This document shows, piece by piece, positions 37,462-46,108 of a stretch of 64,000 nt of DNA. The first letter of the stretch is position 1, and each line of letters starts with the position of its first letter. The stretch comes from Bog-159 sp963738345 (GTDB taxonomy: Bacteria; Acidobacteriota; Terriglobia; Bryobacterales; Bryobacteraceae). The notes beneath the pieces were generated by a model that worked only from the letters and a program-made list of their open reading frames with translations, made no database searches and was not told the origin of the DNA. The stretch covers positions 124,001 to 188,000 of the forward strand of contig CAVTWI010000002.1 of NCBI GenBank assembly GCA_963738345.1. The letters are read 5' to 3'. The translations under genes were made by a program, and so were the position numbers.

Positions 37462-38201
37462 TCGGCAGCGGCGACCGGCTGCGATTCGTGGATCAGTTCA
37501 GCGACCCTCGACCGCATGGTTTGGTTCAGTTCGGCGCGCGCGTCCAGTTTCATTCCAGCAGTAGGGATCGGATCGCCGATGCGGACCTCAACGCAGTGCG
37601 GACGCACGTGGATGGAACCCATAGGCAGCACGTAGCCGGTACCCAGAATGCCGATGGGAACCACGGGAACGCCCGCTTTGATGGCTAGATACGCCGCGCC
37701 TTCTTTGAAATCGCGCAGGCCGTCGGAGGAGCGGCCGCCTTCCGGAAACAAGACGGTCGATACGCCGCGTTCGCACACCAGGCGCGCGGCCGCAGTGAGG
37801 CTTTTCAACGCCGCCCTTGGATTATCGCGCGGCACGGGGAAATGGCCCGCCCGCCGCAGGTGTCCGCCCAGAAGCGGAATGCGAAAGAGTCCCTCCTTGG
37901 CGAAGAAGCGAATCTGCAATGGGATGAGCAGGACCACCGGCGTATCCATGTAGCTGGTGTGGTTGGCCACCATCACGTAAGCCTGGTTCCGGTCGAGTTT
38001 TTCGAGCCCCTGGATGCGGACCCGCGCGCCACTCCCCGCCAGCAGGATGCGAGCCCAGCGGCGCGCAATGGCATGTTGGGTAAATCCGCGCTTGTCGAAG
38101 GCGGAAGCCAATAGCGAGGCAAATCCGAAAACTGCCGTGGTCCCGATTATGAAAGGGTCGATCAGCAGATAAGCGCGTAGGCGGCTGAGGAGCATGGACA
38201 C
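37455..38201 (-). CDS. plsC: 1-acyl-sn-glycerol-3-phosphate acyltransferase
   Basis: A 248-residue PlsC. N-terminal membrane segment, then VMVANHTSYMDTPVVLL (HxxxxD catalytic motif), KEGLFRIPLLGGHLRRAGHF, TVLFPEGGRSSDGLRDFKEG (EGG/R substrate motif) and VPIGILGTGYVLP. It makes phosphatidic acid, upstream of the CDP-DAG used by PssA. 43 bp downstream of folC on the same strand. Confidence 0.9.
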   Translation of the reverse strand: MSMLLSRLRAYLLIDPFIIGTTAVFGFASLLASAFDKRGFTQHAIARRWARILLAGSGARVRIQGLEKLDRNQAYVMVANHTSYMDTPVVLLIPLQIRFFAKEGLFRIPLLGGHLRRAGHFPVPRDNPRAALKSLTAAARLVCERGVSTVLFPEGGRSSDGLRDFKEGAAYLAIKAGVPVVPIGILGTGYVLPMGSIHVRPHCVEVRIGDPIPTAGMKLDARAELNQTMRSRVAELIHESQPVAAADQ

Positions 38202-38244
38202 GCTGAAGTTGGGAGTATAGCACCCTGCTGCTTTTAACTTTGCC

Positions 38245-39507
38245 TTAGTGGGGCATGAAGATGGCCCGAGCCTCGCCCACCAGGAAGAGTGAACCGGTCA
38301 CAAAAATGGCGTCTGCGGGGGATGCGGCGCGCGCCATCGCCAGAGCCGACGGCAGATCGGGAGCCGCTTGCATGTTGGCGTGGTCCGCGAGTTCGAGGAT
38401 CGATTCGGGACGGAGTGCGCGCGCCTGATCGGGGGCGGTAACAATCACGTGGTCCGCGCGGGGAAACAGGATCGCCACAGTTTCCTCCACTGCTTTATCG
38501 CGCATAGCGCCGTAAATCAACCAGACGCGGTGCGTTTCGTAGAAGCGGTCGAGATAGGCGGCCAGGGCGCGCGCACCGGCGGGATTGTGCGCGCCATCGA
38601 GGATGATTTCCGGATTCACCGCCACGCGCTCCAGACGGCCCGGCCAGACGGTTTCGGCAATTCCCTGGCGTATGGCATCGGGCGCGACTCCTAGCCGTTC
38701 CAGCGCCGCAATCGCGGTGCGCGCGTTCTCCACCTGATGCTCTCCCGGCAGGGGGCACATCACGGGTGCCCCCCCCCAGACGAAATCGCTGCCGCGCGCA
38801 TGCAGGGCGATGCCTGAAACCGGCACTTCCGCGCTATGGGTAACAGCTACGCCCAACGCCGCGGCGCGCGCTTCCAAGACCGCGGCAGCTTCCGCGCGCT
38901 GCGCCGCGAAAACCGCGCGCACACCAGGCTTCAGAATGCCGGCCTTCTCTCCGGCGATCGATTCCAGGCTCTTGCCCAGATAAGCTTCATGATCGAAATC
39001 GACCGGCGTCACCACGCATAACTCGGGGACCACCACATTAGTGGCGTCCAGGCGTCCACCCAGACCGACTTCGAGCACCGCGAACTCCACGCCGCATTCC
39101 CGAAAAAGCAGCAAGGCCATGGCGGTGACACTTTCGAAATAGGTGGGATGCAGATCGATGCGTTCTTCCCGCAGCAGGGTTTCGGCGCAGGCGTGCACCT
39201 GGTCGAATGCCGCGCTGAATTGTGCGGCGCTCACGGGCCGCCCCGCGATCTGGATGCGTTCGGTCGGTTCCACCAGGTGCGGCGAGGTGAACAATCCCGT
39301 GCGGTGTCCGGCTGCGCGCAAACCGGATTCGATCATGGCACACGTGGAGCCCTTGCCGTTGGTCCCGGCAACGTGCACGATGCGGAAAGCTTGCTGGGGA
39401 AGACCGAGCGCTTCGAGCAGCACGCCGATCCGCTCCAGGCCTAGTTTGGCGGTTTTTACTTCATTGCCGAGGGCGTATAGGAAGCGGACGGAATCGGGAT
39501 AGTTCAT
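38245..39507 (-). CDS. folC: bifunctional folylpolyglutamate/dihydrofolate synthase
   Basis: A 420-residue Mur-ligase-family enzyme. The P-loop is VAGTNGKGSTCAMIESGL, FTSPHLVEPTERIQIAGRPV is the folate-binding omega-loop segment, GLGGRLDATNVV and VTPVDFDHEAYLG are the Mg/ATP region, and GEHQVENARTAIAALERLGV followed by LDGAHNPAGARALAAYL forms the C-domain. It adds glutamate to (dihydro)pteroate and folates. Directly after accD (35 bp), the usual accD-folC pairing. Confidence 0.95.
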   Translation of the reverse strand: MNYPDSVRFLYALGNEVKTAKLGLERIGVLLEALGLPQQAFRIVHVAGTNGKGSTCAMIESGLRAAGHRTGLFTSPHLVEPTERIQIAGRPVSAAQFSAAFDQVHACAETLLREERIDLHPTYFESVTAMALLLFRECGVEFAVLEVGLGGRLDATNVVVPELCVVTPVDFDHEAYLGKSLESIAGEKAGILKPGVRAVFAAQRAEAAAVLEARAAALGVAVTHSAEVPVSGIALHARGSDFVWGGAPVMCPLPGEHQVENARTAIAALERLGVAPDAIRQGIAETVWPGRLERVAVNPEIILDGAHNPAGARALAAYLDRFYETHRVWLIYGAMRDKAVEETVAILFPRADHVIVTAPDQARALRPESILELADHANMQAAPDLPSALAMARAASPADAIFVTGSLFLVGEARAIFMPH

Positions 39508-39542
39508 CGGTCAGACGGCTGCCCCGCTCCTAATCTCCGCAC

Positions 39543-40397
39543 TTAATCCATGAAGAAGCGCAGTGCCGTCCCGATGTAACTCTTCATTTCCAAGCGCGGC
39601 ACCACGGCGTCGAGCATGCCGTGCTTCAACAGGAATTCCGAGCGTTGAAATCCTTCGGGCAGTTTCTGCCGGATGGTCTGCTCGATCACCCGCGGTCCGG
39701 CAAAACCGATCAGGGCCCCTGGTTCCGCGATATTGAGATCACCAAGCATAGCGAAACTCGCGGTAACGCCACCGGTAGTGGGATCGGTGAGCACGCTGAT
39801 GTAGGGAATGCCGGCTTGGTCCAGGCGCATCAGCGCGGCCGAAATCTTGGCCATCTGCATCAGGCTGACCGCGCCCTCCTGCATGCGCGCGCCGCCCGAT
39901 GCCGAAACGATCACCAGCGGAATGCGCCCGGCAATGGAACGCTCGATCGAGCGGGTAATCATTTCACCGACCACGCAGCCCATGCTGCCGCCGATGAAGC
40001 GCGCTTCCATGGAGCAAAGATTCACGTGGCGCCCGGCGATCGATCCGCTGGCGGAAATCATGGCGTCGGAAAGTGTGGTGGCCAAGCGCATACCATCGAG
40101 GCGCTGGCGGTAAGGTTTGGAATCGAAGAAATCCAGGGGATCGGACGAGCGCAGGTCGCCGTCGAACCGTTCGTAATCGCCGTCAAACAGCAGGCGCAAA
40201 CGGGCCGCGGCGTCCATGCGCATGTGCGAACCGCACTTCGGGCACACGTTCCAGTTGGACTCCAGATCCTTCTTCCAGATGATTTGGCGGCAGCCATCGC
40301 ACTTCAGCCACAGCCCCTCCGTACGCAATTTGCGGGAGGGATCGTTGATCTGCGCCACCTTCTCCGGCTTGGGGGTTTCCTTCTTAAACCACGACAT
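39543..40397 (-). CDS. accD: acetyl-CoA carboxylase carboxyltransferase subunit beta
   Basis: A 284-residue AccD. N-terminal zinc ribbon KCDGCRQIIWKKDLESNWNV and CPKCGSHMRM (four Cys), then the carboxyltransferase core: EARFIGGSMGCVVGEMITRS, VSASGGARMQEGAVSLMQMA, LTDPTTGGVTASFAMLGDLN, GFAGPRVIEQTIRQKLPEGF. ATG at 40397 (MSWFKKETPKPEKV) is standard; the frame extends further upstream. Makes malonyl-CoA with AccA, which is elsewhere. A TATATAAT-like box lies at the start codon, and the 5' region is shared with the divergent cbiMQ gene. Confidence 0.95.
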   Translation of the reverse strand: MSWFKKETPKPEKVAQINDPSRKLRTEGLWLKCDGCRQIIWKKDLESNWNVCPKCGSHMRMDAAARLRLLFDGDYERFDGDLRSSDPLDFFDSKPYRQRLDGMRLATTLSDAMISASGSIAGRHVNLCSMEARFIGGSMGCVVGEMITRSIERSIAGRIPLVIVSASGGARMQEGAVSLMQMAKISAALMRLDQAGIPYISVLTDPTTGGVTASFAMLGDLNIAEPGALIGFAGPRVIEQTIRQKLPEGFQRSEFLLKHGMLDAVVPRLEMKSYIGTALRFFMD

Positions 40398-40520
40398 ATA
40401 TAATTTGACTACCTTAGCGCGGGAAGGGATGCACCCGCAAGTCGCGGAGGTGCGTACACTCGCCTCCATGTCCTTTGTCGCACGAAGATAACAATCGTGC
40501 TATGCTGCCAGCATCGTCAG

Positions 40521-42428
40521 ATGCATATTCCGGACGGCTATTTGAGTCCCTCAACTTGTGCGACTTTAGCCGTCGCCGCCGCGCCGTTCTGGTACATTGC
40601 ACTGCAGCGTGTGAAGTCCGCCCTGCATGCCCGCCTGATTCCGCTGATTTCCCTGTTCGCGGCCTTCTCGTTCGTCATCATGATGTTCAATCTTCCCCTG
40701 CCGGGCGGCACTACGGGTCATGCCGTCGGCATGGGTGTCGCGGCTATCGTGCTCGGACCGTGGGCGTCGATCCTGGCCATCTCCATCGCGCTCACGATCC
40801 AAGCCGTTTTCTTCGGCGATGGCGGCATCACGGCGCTGGGGGCGAACTGTTTCAATATGGCGATCGCGGGGTCGCTGGTTGGCTATGCGACGTACCGGGT
40901 AGTGGCGTGGCGCGCGGGGCTGGGCTCGCTGCGACGGCTTGTTGCGGCGGGACTCGCGGGATATACGGCCATCAACGTGGCCGCATTGTGCGCCGCGATT
41001 GAATTCGGTATTCAGCCGCTATTGTTCCGCGACGCCTCGGGCGCTCCTTTGTACGCACCCTATCCATTGCGCATCGCCATTCCGGCCATGATGCTTGGGC
41101 ACCTGACTCTGGCGGGCCTGGCGGAACTGGTGATCTCGTCCGGCATGGTCAGCTATTTACAGCGTACCGATCCGGGGTTGCTGCGCGAGACCGCGCCGGA
41201 TGCCCCGCCGCTATCCGGATCGATGGAGGCGGCACCGCGAGGCCGGCAACTGCCCACAGCGCGCCGCTTGTGGCTGGGGCTCGCCGCGCTTCTGGTGCTG
41301 ACGCCGCTCGGGATTTTGGCGGTGGGAGGCGCGTGGGGTGAATGGAGCGCCCAGGATTTTTCGAATCAGCAAGCACGCCGGGAAATCGCGATAGCCTCAC
41401 GCAACCAGGCTCCGCCACCGGTCGCGCCGCGCGGTCTGGAGCGGCTCTCATCCATTTGGACGGCTCCGCTATCGCGCTATGCGCCAACGTTCATCCGCGG
41501 CGCGTCGTTCGGATATTTAGTCTCCGCGATGGTGGGGGTGGGGCTGATCATTGTTGCGGCGCTGGGATTGAACTGGCTGCTGGGGCGAAGGCCGCCGCGT
41601 GTGGGAGGCCGGCGGCACAAAGGCTTCGTGGAGAAAACCGCGCGGGGATTGCTCGAAGCTACGGGGCACGCACTCTTCGCCGAAGACATGGCTGCCGCCA
41701 GCGGCGTGTTACAACGCCTGGATCCGCGCGTGAAAGTGGTCGGCATCGGCGCGTTGATCCTGGCCGCGGTGGCTGTACACCGGTTGTGGGTGCTGGCGCT
41801 GATCTTCGGCGTGGGCGTATTGTTGGCGTTGGTTTCGCATGTGCCGATCCGTCTGCTGGCCACTCGCGTATGGCTGGCGGTGCTGGCGTTTACTGGCGTG
41901 ATCGCACTCCCGGCAATCTTCCTCACACCCGGGGCGGCGCTGGTTCGGCTTCCGCTAGTGGGCTGGCCGGTAACGGAGCAGGGCTTGCGTAGCGCCGCGT
42001 TTCTGGTATTGCGCGGTGAAACTGCGGCGACGTTATCGACCTTGCTGATCCTCACCACGCTATGGACCCGGCTGCTGCGCGCGTTGCGATACTTCCGCGC
42101 GCCGGTCGTCCTGGTAGCAATTCTGGGCATGACGTACCGCTATATGTTCCTGTTCCTGGCTACTGCGCGCGATATGTTCGAATCGCGCGAAAGCCGCCTG
42201 GTGGGCGTGCTGGTGCCTGCCGATCGCCGCCGCCTGGCTGCCGGCAGCGCCGGAGTGCTGCTGGGCAAAACGCTGCAGGTGAGTGGAGAAGTGCACATGG
42301 CCATGCAGGCGCGCGGGTTTCGCGGCGAGATCCGCCTGCTCGAAGAGTTGAAGATGCGTCCTGAAGACTGGCTGCGGTTGGCGGCGTTCGCCGGCGTCGC
42401 CATACTGGCAGTGTGGATAGGCCGATGA
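40521..42428 (+). CDS. cobalt/nickel ECF transporter, CbiM-CbiN-like-CbiQ fusion
   Basis: A 635-residue membrane protein. It starts MHIPDGYLSPSTC, the CbiM/NikM motif in which the N-terminus and His2 bind Co/Ni, so ATG 40521 is required. Residues 1-~225 are CbiM (LPLPGGTTGHAVGMGVAAIV; FFGDGGITALGANCFNMAIA). Residues ~250-360 hold two helices around a periplasmic loop, like CbiN or the NikL/PDGLE part. Residues ~395-635 are CbiQ/EcfT (RLDPRVKVVGIGALIL; LGMTYRYMFLFLATARDMFE; MAMQARGFRGE). Fusion of the S-component with the T-component is unusual; the ATPase overlaps by 4 bp. Metal (Co or Ni) cannot be told from sequence. Confidence 0.9.
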   Translation: MHIPDGYLSPSTCATLAVAAAPFWYIALQRVKSALHARLIPLISLFAAFSFVIMMFNLPLPGGTTGHAVGMGVAAIVLGPWASILAISIALTIQAVFFGDGGITALGANCFNMAIAGSLVGYATYRVVAWRAGLGSLRRLVAAGLAGYTAINVAALCAAIEFGIQPLLFRDASGAPLYAPYPLRIAIPAMMLGHLTLAGLAELVISSGMVSYLQRTDPGLLRETAPDAPPLSGSMEAAPRGRQLPTARRLWLGLAALLVLTPLGILAVGGAWGEWSAQDFSNQQARREIAIASRNQAPPPVAPRGLERLSSIWTAPLSRYAPTFIRGASFGYLVSAMVGVGLIIVAALGLNWLLGRRPPRVGGRRHKGFVEKTARGLLEATGHALFAEDMAAASGVLQRLDPRVKVVGIGALILAAVAVHRLWVLALIFGVGVLLALVSHVPIRLLATRVWLAVLAFTGVIALPAIFLTPGAALVRLPLVGWPVTEQGLRSAAFLVLRGETAATLSTLLILTTLWTRLLRALRYFRAPVVLVAILGMTYRYMFLFLATARDMFESRESRLVGVLVPADRRRLAAGSAGVLLGKTLQVSGEVHMAMQARGFRGEIRLLEELKMRPEDWLRLAAFAGVAILAVWIGR

Positions 42429-43240
42429 CCGAACTGGCTTTTGACGTGCGCGACGTGACTTTCCGCTATGACCAGATGGCGGCACTGAATTCGCTCTCGA
42501 TGCATGTACACCGCGGCGAACGCGTAGCGTTGCTGGGCGCCAATGGATCGGGGAAGTCCACCTTGCTGCGCCTGCTGGCTGGGCTATGTTTTCCGCAGCA
42601 GGGCGCGATTTCGTTTCTGGGAGAAAGCCTCACCGAGCGCCGCTTGCAGGACGAAGAATTTTTCTATAGCTTCCGCCGCCGCGTGGGGCTGGTGTTTCAA
42701 AACGCCGACGTGCAGTTGTTCAGCCCCAGCGTATTCGACGAACTGGCTTTCGGGCCGCTGCAACTTCGCTGGCCCGCGGCCCAAATCCGCGAACGGGTGG
42801 GAGAGGTGCTGCGCGCCATGGATATCGTACACCTGCAGGATCGCGCGCCGCATCGTTTGTCGGGTGGAGAGAAAAAGCGCGTGGCTTTGGCTTCGGTGTT
42901 GGTGCTCGATCCGGAAGTGCTGCTGCTCGACGAACCGAGCGGCGCGCTCGACCCGAGCAGCCAGGCGCGCATCGTGGATTTTCTGATCTCGTGCGGCAAA
43001 GGGGCCAAGACCGTGATCACTTCCACGCACGATATGGATACGCTCGAAGATATTGCCGACCGCTGTTATGTCTTTTCAAGCGGCCGCGTGATCGCCGAGG
43101 GCACGCCCATCGAGATTCTGCACGATGTGGCGTTGCTCGAACGCGCCCGCCTGATCCGGCCGCACGCGCATGTGCACGTGCACGGGGAAAGCTCGCTGCA
43201 TCCCCACCCGCACGTGCACCAGCACGAAGACGGTGAATAA
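42425..43240 (+). CDS. cbiO: energy-coupling factor ATPase for cobalt/nickel uptake
   Basis: A 271-residue ABC ATPase: Walker A LLGANGSGKSTLLRLLAG, Q-loop VGLVFQNADVQLFSPS, signature HRLSGGEKKRVALASVLVLD, Walker B EVLLLDEPSGALDPSS, switch His in ITSTHDMDTLEDIAD. The C-terminal ~27 residues are extraordinarily His-rich (HAHVHVHGES, HPHPHVHQHEDGE; ten His), a probable metal-binding or buffering tail. ATG 42425 overlaps the CbiMQ stop (ATGA), so the two polypeptides make a complete ECF transporter. Confidence 0.93.
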   Translation: MTELAFDVRDVTFRYDQMAALNSLSMHVHRGERVALLGANGSGKSTLLRLLAGLCFPQQGAISFLGESLTERRLQDEEFFYSFRRRVGLVFQNADVQLFSPSVFDELAFGPLQLRWPAAQIRERVGEVLRAMDIVHLQDRAPHRLSGGEKKRVALASVLVLDPEVLLLDEPSGALDPSSQARIVDFLISCGKGAKTVITSTHDMDTLEDIADRCYVFSSGRVIAEGTPIEILHDVALLERARLIRPHAHVHVHGESSLHPHPHVHQHEDGE

Positions 43241-43244
43241 CAAC

Positions 43245-44399
43245 CTACGAGACGGCCAGGTTGATGGTCAAGGTAGCCAGTGTGTTCGACGCGGCCGTGG
43301 CATTCCCACTGCTGGCATTCTGCAGATAGAACGTCATGCCGTTGCTGACCCAGTTGCCGGTCTTCATCGATCCGCTATTGGCGCCTTCGGCGAAGAGTGC
43401 GCCGCCGGGCGAGTTCACGCGGATTTGCACTGCCGAAACAGAAGGAGCATTCCACGTAATGGTGGTGGCGCCGTCTTGTCCCGGGCCTGCCGCGATAGGG
43501 TTGGGGCTAGCGGTTAATGATGCGGGCTGATAGGAAGGCGGGTTGCCGCTCGAGGTTAAGCCCACCGACGCGGCGCCGGACAACGCCGTGGCCAGCGCAA
43601 AGCCCGGTCCGGTGGACGAAGTGAGGAACGGCGTGAGAGCCGCGACTGCCGAGTTCGCGCCGTTGTAAACCGTCAGCAAACCATCGGTCTGTTCGTAATT
43701 CAGATTGTTCGGCTGATTGGCATTCAGGATCACCTGGCCGAGTACGCGATGTTCGGCTTCCACGCCCATGATGGATGCGGCCACCTGCGCGAAATACTGT
43801 AATTGCGCGGCGCTGTAAGGGCCGCCGTAAGGGCCGTCGGCCACGGAAGTGCTGGTCTGCGCAGCCAGCGCGGAAAACTCGCGAACGGCCGTCAGATAAG
43901 CTCCGATGAACGCTGATTCGAGCGCTTCGAGCACACCGATAAAGCTGGTCAGCGAATCGAAAGTGCCCGCCGGAAAATAAAACATCTGGTAGGCATCGCT
44001 GCTGGCGTCCGCTCCGAAATTGCCGACCGCGCGCAGTAAGTTGGCGTGGGCGATTTCCTGATCGAGGGCGGCTCGCAGATAATCCACGTTGGGCACGTTC
44101 CCAGTGGCGCTGGGACTGATAGCGGTTCCGCCCGGGCCGGCCAGTGCCGGATCTTGAATCACGCCACCCACCAGGCCGTTGTAGTAGAAAGTCGTGGCCA
44201 AATCCTCGGCCACCAGTGCCGCTAGCAGGATCTGGTTAGGTTGATCCTGCGTGCTGGTGGATTGGCCGCGCATCGTCGGCAGGCCATTCAAGACCACGCC
44301 CGCGGCGGCGGCGCCCAGCCCAAACTTCCCGATTTTCTTAAAAAAAGTCCTTCTGGCGGGGTCGATGACAGCTTTCAAGATTTCTTCGTTTCCTTGCAT
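43245..44399 (-). CDS. ferritin-like domain (Ferritin_2) secreted protein
   Basis: A 384-residue protein with a Tat/Sec-type start (DPARRTFFKKIGKFGLGAAA) and a Ferritin_2 four-helix domain from ~55: ALVAEDLATTFYYNGLVGGV, LDQEIAHANLLRAVGNFGA, LESAFIGAYLTAVREFSAL, MGVEAEHRVLGQVILNANQ. Glu and His residues at di-iron-type positions (E/H in EIAHANLL and EAEHRVL) are visible. The last ~90 residues form a separate beta domain. Common in Acidobacteriota, function not known. It is convergent with cbiO (4 bp apart). Confidence 0.82.
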   Translation of the reverse strand: MQGNEEILKAVIDPARRTFFKKIGKFGLGAAAAGVVLNGLPTMRGQSTSTQDQPNQILLAALVAEDLATTFYYNGLVGGVIQDPALAGPGGTAISPSATGNVPNVDYLRAALDQEIAHANLLRAVGNFGADASSDAYQMFYFPAGTFDSLTSFIGVLEALESAFIGAYLTAVREFSALAAQTSTSVADGPYGGPYSAAQLQYFAQVAASIMGVEAEHRVLGQVILNANQPNNLNYEQTDGLLTVYNGANSAVAALTPFLTSSTGPGFALATALSGAASVGLTSSGNPPSYQPASLTASPNPIAAGPGQDGATTITWNAPSVSAVQIRVNSPGGALFAEGANSGSMKTGNWVSNGMTFYLQNASSGNATAASNTLATLTINLAVS

Positions 44400-44505
44400 T
44401 TACGCTCCTCTGAACCGATAATTCCTGCGGTCACTAGAGGGTACGGATCGGGCGAGCGCTTTGGATGAAGCGCCTGGTGTCGTTTGTTACTAAGCGGGAC
44501 GGAAG

Positions 44506-44988
44506 TCAGCGTTTGTAGCCGATCATGCGCAGAAAGCCGTGCCGGGCGTGCGCGTCGGTTTCGGTTTCGACACCGGAGGGCGCGGAGCCGTCGATCACAC
44601 CAAGCACACCGCGGCCCTGCTCGGACTGGGCCACCACCACCTCCACCGGATTGGCCGTGGCGCAAAAGATGGAACAGACTTCGGGTACGTCTTTTATCCG
44701 TCCCAGCACGTTGATGGGATAGCCATCGCGCATGGTAATTACGAAGATGTGACCGGCCGCGATAGCGGTGGCGTTCCGCGCCGCCATTGTTTTCAGCGCG
44801 TCGTCATTGCCATCTACGCGCGTAAGGCACGGGCCGGATGCTTCGTTGAAGGCGATGCCGAATTTCAGGTTCGGCACGGTGTTCACCAGCGCTTCAAACA
44901 AGTCCTCCACGGTCTTGATGAAGTGCGACTGTCCAAGAATCACATTGCCGCCCTCGGGGATTTCCAGGCGAACCGTTGTCAGATCCAT
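44506..44988 (-). CDS. adenosine-specific kinase (DUF355)
   Basis: A 160-residue protein: TTVRLEIPEGGNVILGQSHF, FIKTVEDLFEALVNTVPNLK, FGIAFNEASGPCLTRVDGND, VFVITMRDGYPINVLGRIKD then VCSIFCATANPVEVVVAQSE and GRGVLGVIDG. This is the DUF355 family represented by the archaeal adenosine-specific kinase PAE2307, intact from end to end. ATG 44988 (MDLTTVRLEIP) is chosen over an upstream in-frame ATG. The biological role in bacteria is not established. Divergent from the intron-containing locus. Confidence 0.88.
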   Translation of the reverse strand: MDLTTVRLEIPEGGNVILGQSHFIKTVEDLFEALVNTVPNLKFGIAFNEASGPCLTRVDGNDDALKTMAARNATAIAAGHIFVITMRDGYPINVLGRIKDVPEVCSIFCATANPVEVVVAQSEQGRGVLGVIDGSAPSGVETETDAHARHGFLRMIGYKR

Positions 44989-46108
44989 GGCCCCAGCATA
45001 ACGCCACTGCACCCGCGCGGGCCTCCGGTCCTATACTTGAAACATGGTGCGTCCTGAAAGACGCGTTCTTCTAGCAGGTGCAAGTCTTGCCCGGGTAAGC
45101 GCCGGAGCGCCCAGTAGCAGGCCCCAGCCGACGGCAGAGATGTCACCGGCCACAGCGGGGCGTCAAAAGTCCATTTCGTGGAGAGCAAGGAAGCGGGCCG
45201 CAATATCAAGTGAACGCTGCAGCCACGTCATAGTATCAGCCGAAAGGTGTTTGAAAGGGCCGAGCCAGTCATGTCATGGCGAAGGCAACAGACAGCAGTC
45301 TGGACCGGAAGGACTGCTGGACCTTTCCGGGGTAAGGGGCGGTGGCACGTTTCCAGAGAAGAGCGCGGAACAGGAGAGACCCTACCTGGCAGCCCAGTCA
45401 GGCGAAGACCGAGCGTATAAAGCCGGACGGCCGAAATCGCGAGGAGCCGGGAGGGAGTCCGAGGGGTTCGTAGTGTGCGCTGAGCAGCGCGTTGATCAGG
45501 AGGGTTGAAGTCCCTCTGGCGCTCGGATGAGGAGCGCCATATCCGAACGCGGGGGTAATGCCTCGCGGGCCGGGAGAGAGGCAGGTATGGAGAAGCCTAA
45601 ACGGGCACGAAGGCGAAAGCTGGACACAGCCAAGGCGGACCTGGAGCCACCGCTTGCAGTTCCCGGAGGGCAGGGTGTCCACTGCGAGGTGGAATCTGAA
45701 GGGCATGAGGAGAAGTACCGGGCTGTAATCGATGGGGGCCACCCCGAAGATGAACCGGTCGGCCAAAGGTGGGGCAAGGTCGAGCCTGCACTATGAAGGC
45801 GAAGGCGTTCTCATTCACCCACCGCACCAAGGTGTTTGCGGATGGCACGGTACGGAAGAATAGCGCGTGACCTCAGGAGGACTGGCAGAGTCTGCGGGTG
45901 GCACCGGAGTAAGCAGACCTATAAGCGAGAGCGAAGTGGCGAGCAACGCTCTGCCAGTAGACGGACGGCTGTGTAGTACCACAAGCGCGGTGAAAGCCGC
46001 GTGACCGGGCAACCGGCGGCGGAAGTGGGCCGGGAAAGGCAGCCGGCGAAGGCGGTTGGGAAGAGAGAGAAAACCAGATGAGCAAGGGCGGGGAGGAGGA
46101 TCAGTTCC

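Noticed and set aside
40398..40520. Cobalamin riboswitch or NikR site upstream of cbiMQ
   Set aside because: Only ~120 bp; no B12-box-like sequence and no clear NikR palindrome seen. A partial GGAGG/CCTCC symmetry is too weak.
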